A stretch of DNA of 32,142 nucleotides from NCBI RefSeq assembly GCF_024710765.1, contig NZ_JANJUE010000169.1, positions 1-32,142 on the forward strand, given 5' to 3'. The DNA is from Pseudoxanthomonas sp. GTDB lineage: Bacteria; Pseudomonadota; Gammaproteobacteria; Xanthomonadales; Xanthomonadaceae. The stretch's first letter is position 1. The number at the start of each line of letters is the position of its first letter. The notes below the pieces were generated by a model. The model had not been told where the DNA came from. It saw only the letters and a list, made by a program, of their open reading frames with translations, and did not search any database. A program made the translations under genes and the position numbers. Of the stretch, positions 13,049 to 22,023 are shown in pieces.

Positions 13049-14227
13049 TCAGGCGCACTCGCCGGCTTGCAACGCGGGTGCGTTGCGGCGCTCCAGGGCG
13101 ATGCTCCACAGCGCCACCGCGAACGCGGACAGCGGCACCACCGCACCGACCCAGGTCAGCGCCGATAGACCGGCGCCGTGGGCGATGACCACGCCGCCCA
13201 ACCACGCGCCCATCGCATTGCCGAGGTTGAAGGCGCCGATGTTCAGGCTGGAGGCCAGGCTCTGCGCCGCACCGGCCTTCTGCAGCACCCACAATTGCAG
13301 CGGCGAGACGGTGGCGAACGCGGCGGCGCCGAGCAGGCCAGTGAACAGCACCATCGCCCAGCGGCTGTGCAGTGCGAAACTCATCAGGCCCATCACCAGC
13401 GCCAGCGCGATCAGCGTGCCCAGCAGGGCCGGTTGCAGGCGACGGTCGGCGAAGCGTCCGCCCAGCAGGTTGCCGACGATCATGCCCACGCCGAACACCA
13501 GCAGGATGGGCGATACCGCCGCGTCGGCGAAACCGGTGACCTGGGTCAGCAGCGGCTGGATGTAGGTGTAGACGGTGAACATGCCGCCAAAACCCAGCAC
13601 GGTCATCAGCAGGCCCAGCAGCACCTGCGGTTGCGCGATCGCGCGCAGTTCCTCGCGGAACGCGATCGGCGTGGCGTCGCCGCGATCGGACGGCACCAGG
13701 GTGGCGATCACCACGGTGGCCAGCACGCCGATGGCGGTCACCGCCCAGAACGTGGCGCGCCAGCCGAGCTGCAGGCCCAGCCACGCGCCGGCGGGCACGC
13801 CGAGCAGGGTCGCCACGGTCAGGCCGGTGAACATGATCGAGATCGCGGAGGCCTTGCGATCCTCGGCCACCAGGCCGGTGGCGACCACCGCGCCCACGCC
13901 GAAGAACGTGCCATGGGCCAGGGAGGTGATCACCCGCGCGATCATCAGCGTGGTGTAGTCCGGCGCGATGGCGCAGGCCAGGTTGCCGAGGGTGAAGATG
14001 ATCATCAGCGCCACCAGCACCGCCTTGCGCGGCATCCGGCTGGTGGCCGCGGTCAGCAGCGGCGCGCCGGCGAACACGCCAAGCGCATAGCCGGAAATCA
14101 GCAGGCCGGCGGCGGCGATGGAGACGTGCAGGTCGGTGGCGACCTGCATCAGCAGGCCCATGATGACGAACTCGGTGGTACCGATGCCGAACGCCCCGGC
14201 GGTCAGGGCGTACAGCGCAATCGGCAT
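13049..14227 (-). CDS. MFS transporter, DHA1 family (YdhP/AraJ-like)
   Basis: 392 residues with about 12 hydrophobic segments. The first helix 'TAGAFGIGTTEFVIMGLL' is almost that of E. coli YdhP, and 'GYALGVFAGAPLLTA', 'RMPRKAVLVALMIIFTLGN' and 'SLAHGTFFGVGAVVA' match the drug/sugar-efflux subfamily. It likely exports small organic compounds by proton antiport. The start is uncertain: ATG 14227 gives a compact N-terminus but no clear ribosome-binding site, and a GTG eight codons upstream at 14251 is possible. It is the first gene of the minus-strand cluster and divergent from the LysR gene, which suggests LysR control. Confidence 0.92.
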   Translation of the reverse strand: MPIALYALTAGAFGIGTTEFVIMGLLMQVATDLHVSIAAAGLLISGYALGVFAGAPLLTAATSRMPRKAVLVALMIIFTLGNLACAIAPDYTTLMIARVITSLAHGTFFGVGAVVATGLVAEDRKASAISIMFTGLTVATLLGVPAGAWLGLQLGWRATFWAVTAIGVLATVVIATLVPSDRGDATPIAFREELRAIAQPQVLLGLLMTVLGFGGMFTVYTYIQPLLTQVTGFADAAVSPILLVFGVGMIVGNLLGGRFADRRLQPALLGTLIALALVMGLMSFALHSRWAMVLFTGLLGAAAFATVSPLQLWVLQKAGAAQSLASSLNIGAFNLGNAMGAWLGGVVIAHGAGLSALTWVGAVVPLSAFAVALWSIALERRNAPALQAGECA

Positions 14228-14332
14228 GCGCGGACGGGAAACGGTGGTCACGGCGGGGATCCGGTGGCGGAGAGGAGACGCGCACTCTGGTCCTTTCCCA
14301 ATTCGTGAAAAAGCGCGAATATGCCGAATCAC

Positions 14333-14351
14333 TATCAATGATTGGTTGATA
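14333..14351. promoter_or_regulatory. Symmetric LysR-type operator candidate
   Basis: TATCAA, 7 bases, TTGATA: a perfect 6-bp inverted repeat containing a T-N11-A core, the general form of LysR-family recognition sites. It ends 3 bases before the LysR start codon and lies about 106 bases upstream of the MFS start. This position suits autorepression plus control of the divergent cluster. Confidence 0.6.
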
Positions 14352-14354
14352 ATC

Positions 14355-15284
14355 ATGGATCGGGTCGGCGACCTCACCCTGTTCCTGCGCGTGCTCGACC
14401 TCGGGTCGATCACCGCCGCGGCCCACAGCCTGGATCTGTCGGTGGCGGTCGCCAGCCAGCGGCTGAAGCGGCTGGAGCGCGAACTGGGCGTGCGCCTGCT
14501 GCACCGGACCACCCGCCGCCTGCACCCCACCCCGGAGGGCGCCGCGCTGGCCCAGCGGGGGCGGGTGCTGGTGGAGGACCTGGAATCGCTCGGCGCCGGG
14601 TTGCGCGAGGCGGCCACCGAGGTCGCCGGCACCCTGCGGGTGACCCTGTCGGCGTCGTTCGGCCGCCAGTACGTTTCGCCGCTGCTGCCGGCGTTCCTGG
14701 CCGCGCATCCAAAGCTGCGGATGGCGGTGCACCTGAGCGACCAGGTGGTGGATCTGGTCAGCGAAGGCTTCGACCTGGCCATCCGCATCGGCGCGCTGGA
14801 AGACTCCGGCCTGGTCGCGCGCCGCATCGCGCCCAACCGGCGGGTGCTGTGCGCCTCGCCGGAGTACCTGCGGCGCCGCGGACGTCCGCTGCACCCGGAA
14901 CAACTGGCCACGCACGAATGCCTGCTGCTGGTCGGCAGCCAGGGACGGCAGGACGTCTGGCGATTGCAGGACCCGCAGGGACAGGAAGTCGCGGTGCGGG
15001 TCAATGGACGCTACGAGAGCAATTTCGGCGAACTGCTGCGTGATGCCGCAGTCGCGGGCGAAGGCATCGCGGTGCACTCGCTCTGGCATATCGCCGAGGA
15101 CCTGCGCGCCGGCCGGCTGGAGGTGGTGTTGCCGATGTATCCGCCGGCGACCACCGCGATCAGCGCGGTGATGCCGCAGCGGCGCCTGGTGCCGCCGCGG
15201 GTGCGCGCGTTCGTGGATCTGCTGGCGGTCCGGTTCGGCGAGAACCCGCCGTGGGAACAGGGATTGGCGCTGCCCGCCGGTTGA
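14355..15284 (+). CDS. LysR-family transcriptional regulator
   Basis: 309 residues, standard LTTR size. The N-terminal winged helix-turn-helix covers about residues 1-60 ('LFLRVLDLGSITAAAHSLDL', 'SQRLKRLERELGVRLLHRTT', 'LHPTPEG'). The effector-binding domain spans about 88-290 with 'FGRQYVSPLLPAFLAAHP', 'VVDLVSEGFDLAIRIG' and 'GEGIAVHSLWHIAEDLRAG'. This resembles the CrgA/AaeR-like group. The start at 14355 is the first ATG that gives the full HTH; the operator candidate lies directly upstream. By position it should regulate the divergent MFS-AKR-MDR-LysE genes, perhaps in response to an electrophile or drug. It is convergent with the dioxygenase gene, 27 bases apart. Confidence 0.95.
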   Translation: MDRVGDLTLFLRVLDLGSITAAAHSLDLSVAVASQRLKRLERELGVRLLHRTTRRLHPTPEGAALAQRGRVLVEDLESLGAGLREAATEVAGTLRVTLSASFGRQYVSPLLPAFLAAHPKLRMAVHLSDQVVDLVSEGFDLAIRIGALEDSGLVARRIAPNRRVLCASPEYLRRRGRPLHPEQLATHECLLLVGSQGRQDVWRLQDPQGQEVAVRVNGRYESNFGELLRDAAVAGEGIAVHSLWHIAEDLRAGRLEVVLPMYPPATTAISAVMPQRRLVPPRVRAFVDLLAVRFGENPPWEQGLALPAG

Positions 15285-15311
15285 ACCGGTGGTTGGATCG
15301 GCTGTACCCGC

Positions 15312-16109
15312 TCAGGTCCAGGTATCGAAGGCGAAGGCGTCCAGGGCCAGACCCGCCATTTCCACGTCCCGGTGCAGCAGCCGTGCATGCGCACTTTCGC
15401 CGCCCGCACCGAGGGCGACATACAGCGGATACAGGTGTTCCTGGGTCGGATGATTGCGCAGGGCCTCCGGCAAGGCGCGCCAGTCCAGCGCGCCGGCGGT
15501 ATCGCCGGTTTCCAGCTTCGCGCGCAGCGCATCGGTGAAGGCGGCGACCCAGGGGAACTCGGCGGCATCGGGATGGCGCCAGTCGAGCGCGCGCAGGTTG
15601 TGCGAGAACCCGCCCGAACCCACCACCAGCACGCCATCGGCGCGCAGTGGCGCGAGCGCACGGCCGACGCGATAGTGTTCCTCGGCGTCACCGTCCGGAT
15701 TCACCGACAGCGCGACCACCGGAATGTCGGCTTGCGGGTACATCCTTCGCAGGGGAACCCAGACTCCGTGATCGATACCGTGCTGATCATCCTGCGTGGC
15801 TTCGATGCCGGCATCACGCAGCAGTTCGGCCACGGTCCCGGCCAGCGCGGGCGATCCCTGCGCGGGATAACGGATGTCATACAGCGGCGCGGGGAAGCCG
15901 CCGAAGTCGTGGATGGTGCGCGGCGCGGCGGTCGCGGTGACGGTGGTGACCGGCGCCATGAAATGCGCCGAGGCCACCACGATGGCGCGCGGTCGCGGCA
16001 GCAGTTCGCCCAGCCGATCCAGGAAACGGCCGGTGGGTGAATCCTCGATCGCCAGCATCGGCGAACCGTGCGACAGGAAGACGGCGGGCAGGGCGGCGGG
16101 AGTATCCAT
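15312..16109 (-). CDS. DODA-type extradiol dioxygenase, YgiD-like
   Basis: 265 residues of the LigB/DODA class III dioxygenase family, which opens catechol-type rings; the E. coli relative YgiD is a 4,5-DOPA dioxygenase. The metal and active-site histidines are visible in 'FLSHGSPM' (His14), 'VASAHFMAP' (His49), 'HGIDHGVWVPL' (His110, His114), 'GSGGFSHNL' (His170) and 'HPTQEHLYPL' (His225). Start 16109 places the first conserved strand near the N-terminus, as in the family; the frame is open further upstream without similarity. It is divergent from prpD with 135 bases between. The true substrate is unknown. Confidence 0.92.
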   Translation of the reverse strand: MDTPAALPAVFLSHGSPMLAIEDSPTGRFLDRLGELLPRPRAIVVASAHFMAPVTTVTATAAPRTIHDFGGFPAPLYDIRYPAQGSPALAGTVAELLRDAGIEATQDDQHGIDHGVWVPLRRMYPQADIPVVALSVNPDGDAEEHYRVGRALAPLRADGVLVVGSGGFSHNLRALDWRHPDAAEFPWVAAFTDALRAKLETGDTAGALDWRALPEALRNHPTQEHLYPLYVALGAGGESAHARLLHRDVEMAGLALDAFAFDTWT

Positions 16110-16244
16110 GACACCCAGCATGGGCCAGCCCGGAGCCTCCGCCAATAGGTGCCGGCACACCGATGTGTTGCGGCGCCGGAACGCCATCGCGTTCCCGTGC
16201 GCGACCTCTGGCAAGATGGTCCGGCCGTCATCGCAGGAGGCCAT

Positions 16245-17696
16245 ATGGGCCAGGACGATCTCCGTTCGGCGCTACGCCCGGATCCCGATCCGCCAATGGT
16301 CGCGGTGGCCGACTATGTGGTCGACTACCGCATCGATTCCGGCGAGGCCTACGAAACGGCACGGTGGGTACTGCTGGATTCGCTGGCCTGCGCAATGCTG
16401 GCGATGAAGTTCCCCGAATGCGTTCGCCATCTGGGGCCGTTGGTGCCGGGGGCCGGGATGGACGGCGGCGTGCGGATACCGGGGACGTCGCACGAACTGG
16501 ATCCGGCGCAGGCGGCGTTCGCGATCGGCACCCAGGTCCGCTGGCTGGATTTCAACGACACCTGGCTGGCTGCCGAATGGGGCCATCCCTCCGACAACCT
16601 GGGAACCCTGCTGTCGCTCGGAGACTACCTGAGCCGCAAGGCGCGTCGCGAGGGACGCACGCCATTGACGGTGCGCGATCTGCTGGGATTCGCCATCAAG
16701 GCGCACGAGATCCAGGGGGGCTATGCGCTGCTGAATTCATTCAACCGGGTCGGCCTGGACCACGTCATCCTGGTCCGGCTGGCCTCCACCGCCCTGGCGA
16801 CGCATATGCTGGGCGGCGGCAGGGAACAGATCGTCAACGCCCTCTCCAACAGTTGGATCGACAATGGCGCCCTGCGGACCTACCGCCATGCGCCGAACAC
16901 CGGTCCGCGCAAGAGCTGGGCGGCCGGGGACGCCTGTCGCAGGGCGGTCATCCACGCGCTGGACGCGGTGCGGGGCGAAACCGGCTACCCCAGTGCCCTG
17001 AGTGCGCGGGACTGGGGCTTCTACGACGTGGCCTTCGGCGGCCAGCCGTTCCGCTTCGAGCGGCCGTTCGAAAGCTATGTAATGGAGAACATCCTGTTCA
17101 AGATCAGTCACCCGGCCGAGTTCCACGCCCAGACTGCGGTGGAATGCGCCCTGCGCCTGCACCCCCAGGTGGCGCCCCGGCTGGAACAGGTGGAGCGGGT
17201 GGTCATCGAAACCCAGGAAGCGGGACGCCGGATCATCGACAAGACCGGACCGCTGACCAACCACGCCGATCGCGACCACTGCCTCCAGTACATGGTGGCG
17301 GTGCCCTTGATCTTCGGGCAGTTGGAAGCGCAGGACTACGGAGATCCCCGGGCCGCCGATCCGCGCATCGATCGGCTGCGCAACCTGATGATCGTGAAGG
17401 AAAATCCGCAATTCACCCGGGACTACCTGGATCCCGGGCGGCGCTTCATCGGCAACGCGGTCCAGGTGTTCTTCACCGACGGGAGCCGGTCCGGGCGGGT
17501 CGCGATCGATTACCCTGTCGGCCATCGGCGCCGACGCGCCGAAGGGATTCCCCTGTTGATGGCCAAGTGCGAAGCCGCCCTGCGGGGGCACCTGCCGGCG
17601 GCGCAGGCCGACCGGCTGCTGGAGCTGGCGGCGGTTCCGGAGCGACTGGACAGGCTGGCGGTGGACGACCTGATGGGGCTCTGCCGGGTGGCATGA
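16245..17696 (+). CDS. prpD: 2-methylcitrate dehydratase PrpD
   Basis: 483 residues, the same length as E. coli PrpD, of the MmgE/PrpD fold. It dehydrates 2-methylcitrate to 2-methyl-cis-aconitate in the methylcitrate cycle, without an iron-sulfur cluster. Family blocks are clear: 'VLLDSLACAMLAM', 'RWLDFNDTWLAAEWGHPSDN' (about 101-120), 'IKAHEIQGGYALLNSFNRVG', 'RLASTALATHMLGG' and 'NILFKISHPAEFHAQTAVEC'. A perfect AGGAGG at 16235-16240 fixes the start at ATG 16245. It is monocistronic in this window and far from the prpF cluster. The match is to PrpD itself rather than to shorter MmgE paralogues. Confidence 0.93.
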   Translation: MGQDDLRSALRPDPDPPMVAVADYVVDYRIDSGEAYETARWVLLDSLACAMLAMKFPECVRHLGPLVPGAGMDGGVRIPGTSHELDPAQAAFAIGTQVRWLDFNDTWLAAEWGHPSDNLGTLLSLGDYLSRKARREGRTPLTVRDLLGFAIKAHEIQGGYALLNSFNRVGLDHVILVRLASTALATHMLGGGREQIVNALSNSWIDNGALRTYRHAPNTGPRKSWAAGDACRRAVIHALDAVRGETGYPSALSARDWGFYDVAFGGQPFRFERPFESYVMENILFKISHPAEFHAQTAVECALRLHPQVAPRLEQVERVVIETQEAGRRIIDKTGPLTNHADRDHCLQYMVAVPLIFGQLEAQDYGDPRAADPRIDRLRNLMIVKENPQFTRDYLDPGRRFIGNAVQVFFTDGSRSGRVAIDYPVGHRRRRAEGIPLLMAKCEAALRGHLPAAQADRLLELAAVPERLDRLAVDDLMGLCRVA

Positions 17697-17801
17697 ATTG
17701 CCTGCAGGGACGCGCCGGTTTCCTTGGCGGATCGGACTTGTTATGGTACCGTTAACGCTGTCTTCACTTCCTTCCGCATAATCTGTTCAGGATGGCGCGC
17801 G

Positions 17802-17829
17802 TTGACAGCCGTCCGGACAACGATAAGAA
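17802..17829 (+). promoter_or_regulatory. Candidate sigma-70 promoter of the OmpA gene
   Basis: A consensus -35 TTGACA (17802-17807) is followed after 16 bases by TAAGAA (17824-17829), a moderate -10. Transcription would start about 60 bases upstream of the OmpA ATG. A second -10-like CATAAT lies at 17777-17782 without a well-spaced -35, so a tandem arrangement is possible. Confidence 0.4.
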
Positions 17830-17897
17830 AGCTGGAAAAAACGCGAGTTAAGCACTTCGGTTTTTCTACAACTGCTGATTTAGACAAGGAGCTGCAA

Positions 17898-18992
17898 ATG
17901 AACAAGAAACTGCTTTGTGCCGCGCTGCTGAGCGGTCTGAGCCTGGCGCAAGCCGCTTCCGCCCAGGAGTTCGATGACCGTTGGTACCTGACCGGTTCCG
18001 CTGGCATCAACGTCCAGGACAACGACCGCAACACCGACGATGCTCCGTTCGGTGCCATCGGTCTGGGCAAGTTCATCAGCCCGAACTGGTCGCTGGATGG
18101 TGAAATCAACTACCAGAACACCCAGTTCGAAAGGAACGTCAACCTGAACTGGAGCCAGTACGGCATCTCGCTGGACCTGCGTCGCCACTTCTGGCTGTCG
18201 GATCGCAACTGGCATCCGTACCTGCTGGCCGGCCTCGGCCTGCAGCGCTCGGAAGAAGAGTTCGACGCGTTCCCGAACGCGAACTCGCCGGGTGAGCGCA
18301 AGGACAACAACTTCGCCGCCAAGCTGGGTGGTGGTATCCAGGCCAAGCTGGGCCGCGTCGGCGTCCGCACCGAACTCGCCTACCGCATCGATTTCGACGA
18401 TCAGGCCATCGGCCCGTCGTACGACGGTTCGGTTGACGATGGCGACGATTTCGCCGATCTGCTGGCTTCGGTCGGCATCATCATCCCGCTGGGTCCGGAA
18501 GCCGCTCCGCCGGCCCCCCCGGCTCCGCCGGCGCCGGCTCCGAGCTGCGCCGACCTGGATGACGACGGCGACGGCGTCAACAATTGCGACGACAAGTGCC
18601 CCGGTTCGCAGGCTGGCCAGACCATCGGTCCGGACGGCTGCCCGGTGCCGGTTTCGATCGACCTGAAGGGCGTGAACTTCGACTTCGACAAGTCGGTGCT
18701 GCGTCCGGACGCGGTCGCCATCCTGGGCGAGGCCGTCGAAATTCTGAAGCGTTACCCCGACCTGAAGGTTGAAGTCGCCGGTCACACCGACTCCGTCGGT
18801 ACCGATGCCTACAACCAGAAGCTGTCGGAGCGTCGCGCCAAGGCCGTGTACGAGTACCTGACCAGCAACGGTGTTGACGCTTCGCGTCTGATTGGCCCGA
18901 ACGGCTACGGCGAGAGCCGTCCGATCGACACCAACGACACCAAGGAAGGCCGTGCGCGCAACCGTCGTACGGAACTGAACGTCCAGAACTAA
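17898..18992 (+). CDS. OmpA-family outer-membrane protein with TSP3-like linker
   Basis: 364 residues. A signal peptide of about 22 residues ends 'AQAASA' before QEF. Residues about 25-200 form an eight-stranded OmpA-type barrel ('RWYLTGSAGINV', 'SPNWSLDGEINYQNTQFE', 'WHPYLLAGLGLQ'). A Pro/Ala hinge is followed by a short Asp-rich, Cys-containing thrombospondin type-3-like calcium repeat ('CADLDDDGDGVNNCDD'). The OmpA_C peptidoglycan-binding domain follows, with 'VNFDFDK' at 259-265, 'HTDSVG' at 296-301 (Asp298) and 'NRRTEL' at 355-360 (Arg356). It anchors the outer membrane to the wall. AAGGAG lies 8 bases before ATG 17898, and a strong terminator follows, so it is monocistronic and probably highly expressed. 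Confidence 0.95.
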   Translation: MNKKLLCAALLSGLSLAQAASAQEFDDRWYLTGSAGINVQDNDRNTDDAPFGAIGLGKFISPNWSLDGEINYQNTQFERNVNLNWSQYGISLDLRRHFWLSDRNWHPYLLAGLGLQRSEEEFDAFPNANSPGERKDNNFAAKLGGGIQAKLGRVGVRTELAYRIDFDDQAIGPSYDGSVDDGDDFADLLASVGIIIPLGPEAAPPAPPAPPAPAPSCADLDDDGDGVNNCDDKCPGSQAGQTIGPDGCPVPVSIDLKGVNFDFDKSVLRPDAVAILGEAVEILKRYPDLKVEVAGHTDSVGTDAYNQKLSERRAKAVYEYLTSNGVDASRLIGPNGYGESRPIDTNDTKEGRARNRRTELNVQN

Positions 18993-19017
18993 TCGGACGT
19001 CGCTTCCCGCAACACGC

Positions 19018-19048
19018 AAAGCCCGGCCTCGTGCCGGGCTTTGTTTTT
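19018..19048 (+). terminator. Intrinsic terminator of the OmpA gene
   Basis: AAAGCCCGGC, loop CTCGT, GCCGGGCTTT, then GTTTTT: a 10-bp stem with U-tract, 25 bases after the OmpA stop. Confidence 0.92.
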
Positions 19049-19205
19049 GGGCGGATGGAGAACGGCGGAGCAGGCTCATCCGGTACGCATTCGTGAGCTT
19101 AGCCACAGAAGCGTCAACCACTTGGCGGGAACAGGTGAGGCTTTCCTTGATATCACGGACGGTGCTTCTTACACTGCGGACTCGTTCGATTGCCGGGGTA
19201 TCCGC

Positions 19206-19712
19206 ATGCGCCATTTTCTTCTTGCCGGTCTGGCCGGTCTTGTCGCCATCCCCGCCGCGAACGCCGCCCAGAACTGCAATGGCAGCCTGGTGCAGCCGCC
19301 GTTGCCGGTGCGTCCGACCGTGCTGGAGCCGGTGGCTTCCGAATTCACGCCCACGGTGTCGCAACTGGGCGCGCCCAGCGGCGTGCTGACCCAGGCGCTG
19401 GACGAGGCGATGTCGGTTGATCGGGTGCTGATGCGCCTGCGCATCGAAGGTTGCCAGAACGTCGCCAAGGCGATGCCGGCGCCGGCGGCGACGGCCAACG
19501 CCAACGATCCTTCGGGCTACAAGCCGAAGACCCAGTTCGACAACACACCGTGGCGGTTCGATATGAACCAGAATGGCAAGCGCATGACCGCCGAAGAGTT
19601 CGACGCCTGGATGAAGGCGCGTGGCGTGCGCGTGGCCAAGGGCGCTGGCGGCGCCACCACCGCGCCCGCGCCGGTCGCGCCGGCCGCCGCGGCACCTGAA
19701 GCCAAGAAGTAA
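19206..19712 (+). CDS. Secreted protein of unknown function with EF-hand-like loop
   Basis: 168 residues; I do not recognise the family. The N-terminus 'MRHFLLAGLAGLVAIPAANA' is a clear signal peptide with cleavage near residue 20, so the product is periplasmic or exported. The middle holds two cysteines ('NCNGS' and 'EGCQNV') that could pair. Near residues 119-130 'DMNQNGKRMTAE' has the D-x-N-x-N-G-x5-E spacing of an EF-hand calcium loop, apart from Arg instead of an aliphatic residue at position 8. 'EFDAWMKARGVRVAKG' follows as a possible exiting helix. The tail is rich in Ala, Pro and Thr and ends in two lysines. It lies 158 bases after the OmpA terminator and 23 bases before the pseudouridine synthase gene. 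Confidence 0.8.
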   Translation: MRHFLLAGLAGLVAIPAANAAQNCNGSLVQPPLPVRPTVLEPVASEFTPTVSQLGAPSGVLTQALDEAMSVDRVLMRLRIEGCQNVAKAMPAPAATANANDPSGYKPKTQFDNTPWRFDMNQNGKRMTAEEFDAWMKARGVRVAKGAGGATTAPAPVAPAAAAPEAKK

Positions 19713-19735
19713 ATCCCGCTCCCGCGCCGGCGGCC

Positions 19736-20521
19736 ATGGCCCGTCCTGTCCATGGCGCCCGCGCGCGTCCGCGCACCGCGACCGGCGTTTCCGCCGGGAG
19801 CTCGGGCCTGCCGCCTCGCCATGGGGTGGCGCGCGTCCTCTCCAAGCTGGGTGTCTGTTCCCGCAGCGAAGCCACCCGCTGGGTCCAGGCGGGACGGGTC
19901 GGCGTGGATGGACGGATTGTCGGGGATCCCGAGTTCCCGGTGATCCAGGGCAGGCATCGCATCAGCGTCGATGGCCATCCGGTCGGCGCCGGTGAACGTC
20001 TCTACCTGATGCTCAACAAGCCGCGCGGCCTGCTGACCACGGCCAGCGACGAACACGATCGCGATACGGTGTATCGCTGCTTCGAGGGCGCCGGTTTGCC
20101 CTGGCTGGGGCCGGTGGGACGCCTGGACAAGGCAAGTGAAGGGCTGCTGCTGTTCACCAATGACCCCGGATGGGCCGCGGCGATCACCGATCCCGGACGC
20201 GGCCCGGACAAGACCTATCACGTCCAGGTCAACTGCATTCCCGATGCTCCACTTCTGGCGCGCCTGATGCAGGGCGTGGACAGCGGTGGCGAAACACTGC
20301 GGGCGAAGTCGGCGCTGCTGCTGCGTGCCGGCGAGAAGAACGCCTGGCTGGAAATCCAACTGGACGAGGGCCGCAATCGGCAGATACGCCGCCTGCTGGA
20401 AGCCTTCGACATCCAGGTGCTGCGGCTGGTGCGGACCGCGATCGGCCCGCTGCCGCTGGGTGACCTGGCGAAGGGCGCCTGGCGTGCGCTGAGCGCGGAC
20501 GAAGTCGCCGCGCTGTCGTAA
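19736..20521 (+). CDS. rRNA pseudouridine synthase, RsuA/RluB/RluE family
   Basis: 261 residues. A basic extension of about 30 residues precedes an S4 RNA-binding domain ('VARVLSKLGVCSRSEATRWV', 'GRVGVDG', about 31-80). The catalytic domain has 'LMLNKPRGLLTT' and 'GRLDKASEGLLLFTND', with the catalytic Asp131. 'KTYHVQV' and 'EGRNRQIRRLLEAF' (about 215-228) complete the RsuA family pattern. It converts one or a few uridines of rRNA to pseudouridine; which site cannot be told. No good ribosome-binding site precedes ATG 19736, so a start nearer the S4 domain remains possible, although I see no in-frame ATG between. It follows the secreted-protein gene by 23 bases, possibly on one transcript. Confidence 0.92.
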   Translation: MARPVHGARARPRTATGVSAGSSGLPPRHGVARVLSKLGVCSRSEATRWVQAGRVGVDGRIVGDPEFPVIQGRHRISVDGHPVGAGERLYLMLNKPRGLLTTASDEHDRDTVYRCFEGAGLPWLGPVGRLDKASEGLLLFTNDPGWAAAITDPGRGPDKTYHVQVNCIPDAPLLARLMQGVDSGGETLRAKSALLLRAGEKNAWLEIQLDEGRNRQIRRLLEAFDIQVLRLVRTAIGPLPLGDLAKGAWRALSADEVAALS

Positions 20522-20566
20522 ACCGGAACCTGCCCCGCGGCTTGCAGGGAGTGTTTACCCGCGCAA

Positions 20567-20598
20567 GCTCGGCTCTGCCGGATTGCGCAGAGCCGAGC
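20567..20598. terminator. Strong hairpin between convergent genes
   Basis: GCTCGGCTCTGC, loop CGGATTGC, GCAGAGCCGAGC: a perfect 12-bp stem between the pseudouridine synthase gene and the convergent kbl. No U-run follows on either side, so it is a non-canonical terminator or an RNA-stabilising stem. Confidence 0.55.
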
Positions 20599-20653
20599 GT
20601 GCTCCGTTGTTCGGATGCGGCGCCCGGGCCGGGCAAAACCGTCCCGGCCAGCC

Positions 20654-21853
20654 TCAGCCCTTCACTACGCCCAGTTCGCGACCGATGCGGGCGAAGGCGT
20701 CGATCGCGCGGTCCAGGTGCTCGCGGGTATGCGCGGCGCTCATCTGGGTGCGGATGCGTGCCTGGCCCTTGCCGACGACGGGGAAGAAGAAACCGATTGC
20801 ATAGATGCCTTCTTCCAGCAGGCGCGCGGCGAAACGCTGGGCCAGCGGCGCGTCGTACAGCATCACCGGACAGATCGGATGCACGCCGGGCTTGATATCG
20901 AAGCCGGCGGCGCCCATGCGCTCGCGGAAATGGCGGGTGTTTTCCTGCAACTGCACGCGCAGATCGCCGGCCGAGGACAACATCTCGAACGCCTTGATGC
21001 CGGCGGCCACGACGTGCGGCGGCAGCGAGTTGGAGAACAGGTAGGGACGCGAACGCTGGCGCAGCAGCTCGATCACTTCCTTCTTCGCGGTGGTGAAGCC
21101 GCCGAGTGCGCCGCCCATCGCCTTGCCCAGGGTGCCGGTGAAGATGTCGATGCGATCCAGCACGCCCTTCACCTCGGCCGAGCCACGGCCGGTGGCGCCG
21201 AGGAAGCCGGTGGCGTGGCATTCGTCGATGTGCACCAGCGCGTTGTACTTTTTCGCCAGCGCGGTGATCTCGTCGAGCGGGGCGATGAAGCCGTCCATCG
21301 AGAACACGCCGTCGGTGGTGATCAGCTTGGTCCGGCAACCGGCGGCGTCGGCGGCCTGCAACTGCGCTTCCAGATCCTCCATGTCGCAATTGGCATAGCG
21401 GAACCGCTTGGCCTTGCACAGGCGCACGCCATCGATGATCGAGGCGTGGTTGAGCGCATCGGAGATGATCGCGTCGTTCTCGTCCAGCAGCGGCTCGAAC
21501 AGGCCACCGTTGGCGTCGAAGCAGGCGGCGTAGAGGATGGTGTCCTCGGTGCCGAAGAAATCGGCGATCGTCTTTTCCAGTTGCTTGTGCAGATCCTGGG
21601 TGCCGCAGATGAAGCGCACCGAGGCCATGCCGAAGCCATGGCTGTCCAGGGCCTGCTTGGCCGCGGCGATCACGTCCGGGTGATCGGCCAGGCCGAGGTA
21701 GTTGTTGGCGCAGAAGTTCAGCACCGTGCGTCCATCGGCCAGGGTGATCTCCGCCGACTGCGGGCTGGTGATGATGCGTTCGGACTTGAACAGGCCCTGC
21801 GCCTGCAGGTTCTCCAGCTCGGCGGCGTAGCGGGCGGTCAGCGATTCGGACAT
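20654..21853 (-). CDS. kbl: Glycine C-acetyltransferase (2-amino-3-ketobutyrate CoA ligase)
   Basis: 399 residues, one more than the E. coli enzyme. With PLP it cleaves 2-amino-3-ketobutyrate with CoA to glycine and acetyl-CoA, the second step of threonine breakdown after Tdh. The fold-type I aminotransferase pattern is complete: '[14 protein letters not shown]', '[13 protein letters not shown]', '[12 protein letters not shown]' (His138), '[12 protein letters not shown]' (Asp210, His213) and '[15 protein letters not shown]' with the PLP lysine at 244. Start 21853 matches the family N-terminus. Its usual partner tdh is not adjacent: it lies at 28632-29666 on the same strand, with six plus-strand genes between. 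Confidence 0.97.
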   Translation of the reverse strand: MSESLTARYAAELENLQAQGLFKSERIITSPQSAEITLADGRTVLNFCANNYLGLADHPDVIAAAKQALDSHGFGMASVRFICGTQDLHKQLEKTIADFFGTEDTILYAACFDANGGLFEPLLDENDAIISDALNHASIIDGVRLCKAKRFRYANCDMEDLEAQLQAADAAGCRTKLITTDGVFSMDGFIAPLDEITALAKKYNALVHIDECHATGFLGATGRGSAEVKGVLDRIDIFTGTLGKAMGGALGGFTTAKKEVIELLRQRSRPYLFSNSLPPHVVAAGIKAFEMLSSAGDLRVQLQENTRHFRERMGAAGFDIKPGVHPICPVMLYDAPLAQRFAARLLEEGIYAIGFFFPVVGKGQARIRTQMSAAHTREHLDRAIDAFARIGRELGVVKG

Positions 21854-22023
21854 GGACGGCTCGGGGAAGGAGGAAGGCGGCCATTTTAGCGGGCTACGCC
21901 GCGTATCGGCCGGCGTCATGCCGATGCGGCATAAGGTCCGGTCCTCAAGTCATTTCCCGGCGGCAATGTGCATCCGCAGCATCAACGGTTCCGGTCGAAA
22001 GACCACAGACGGGGAATCTTGCG

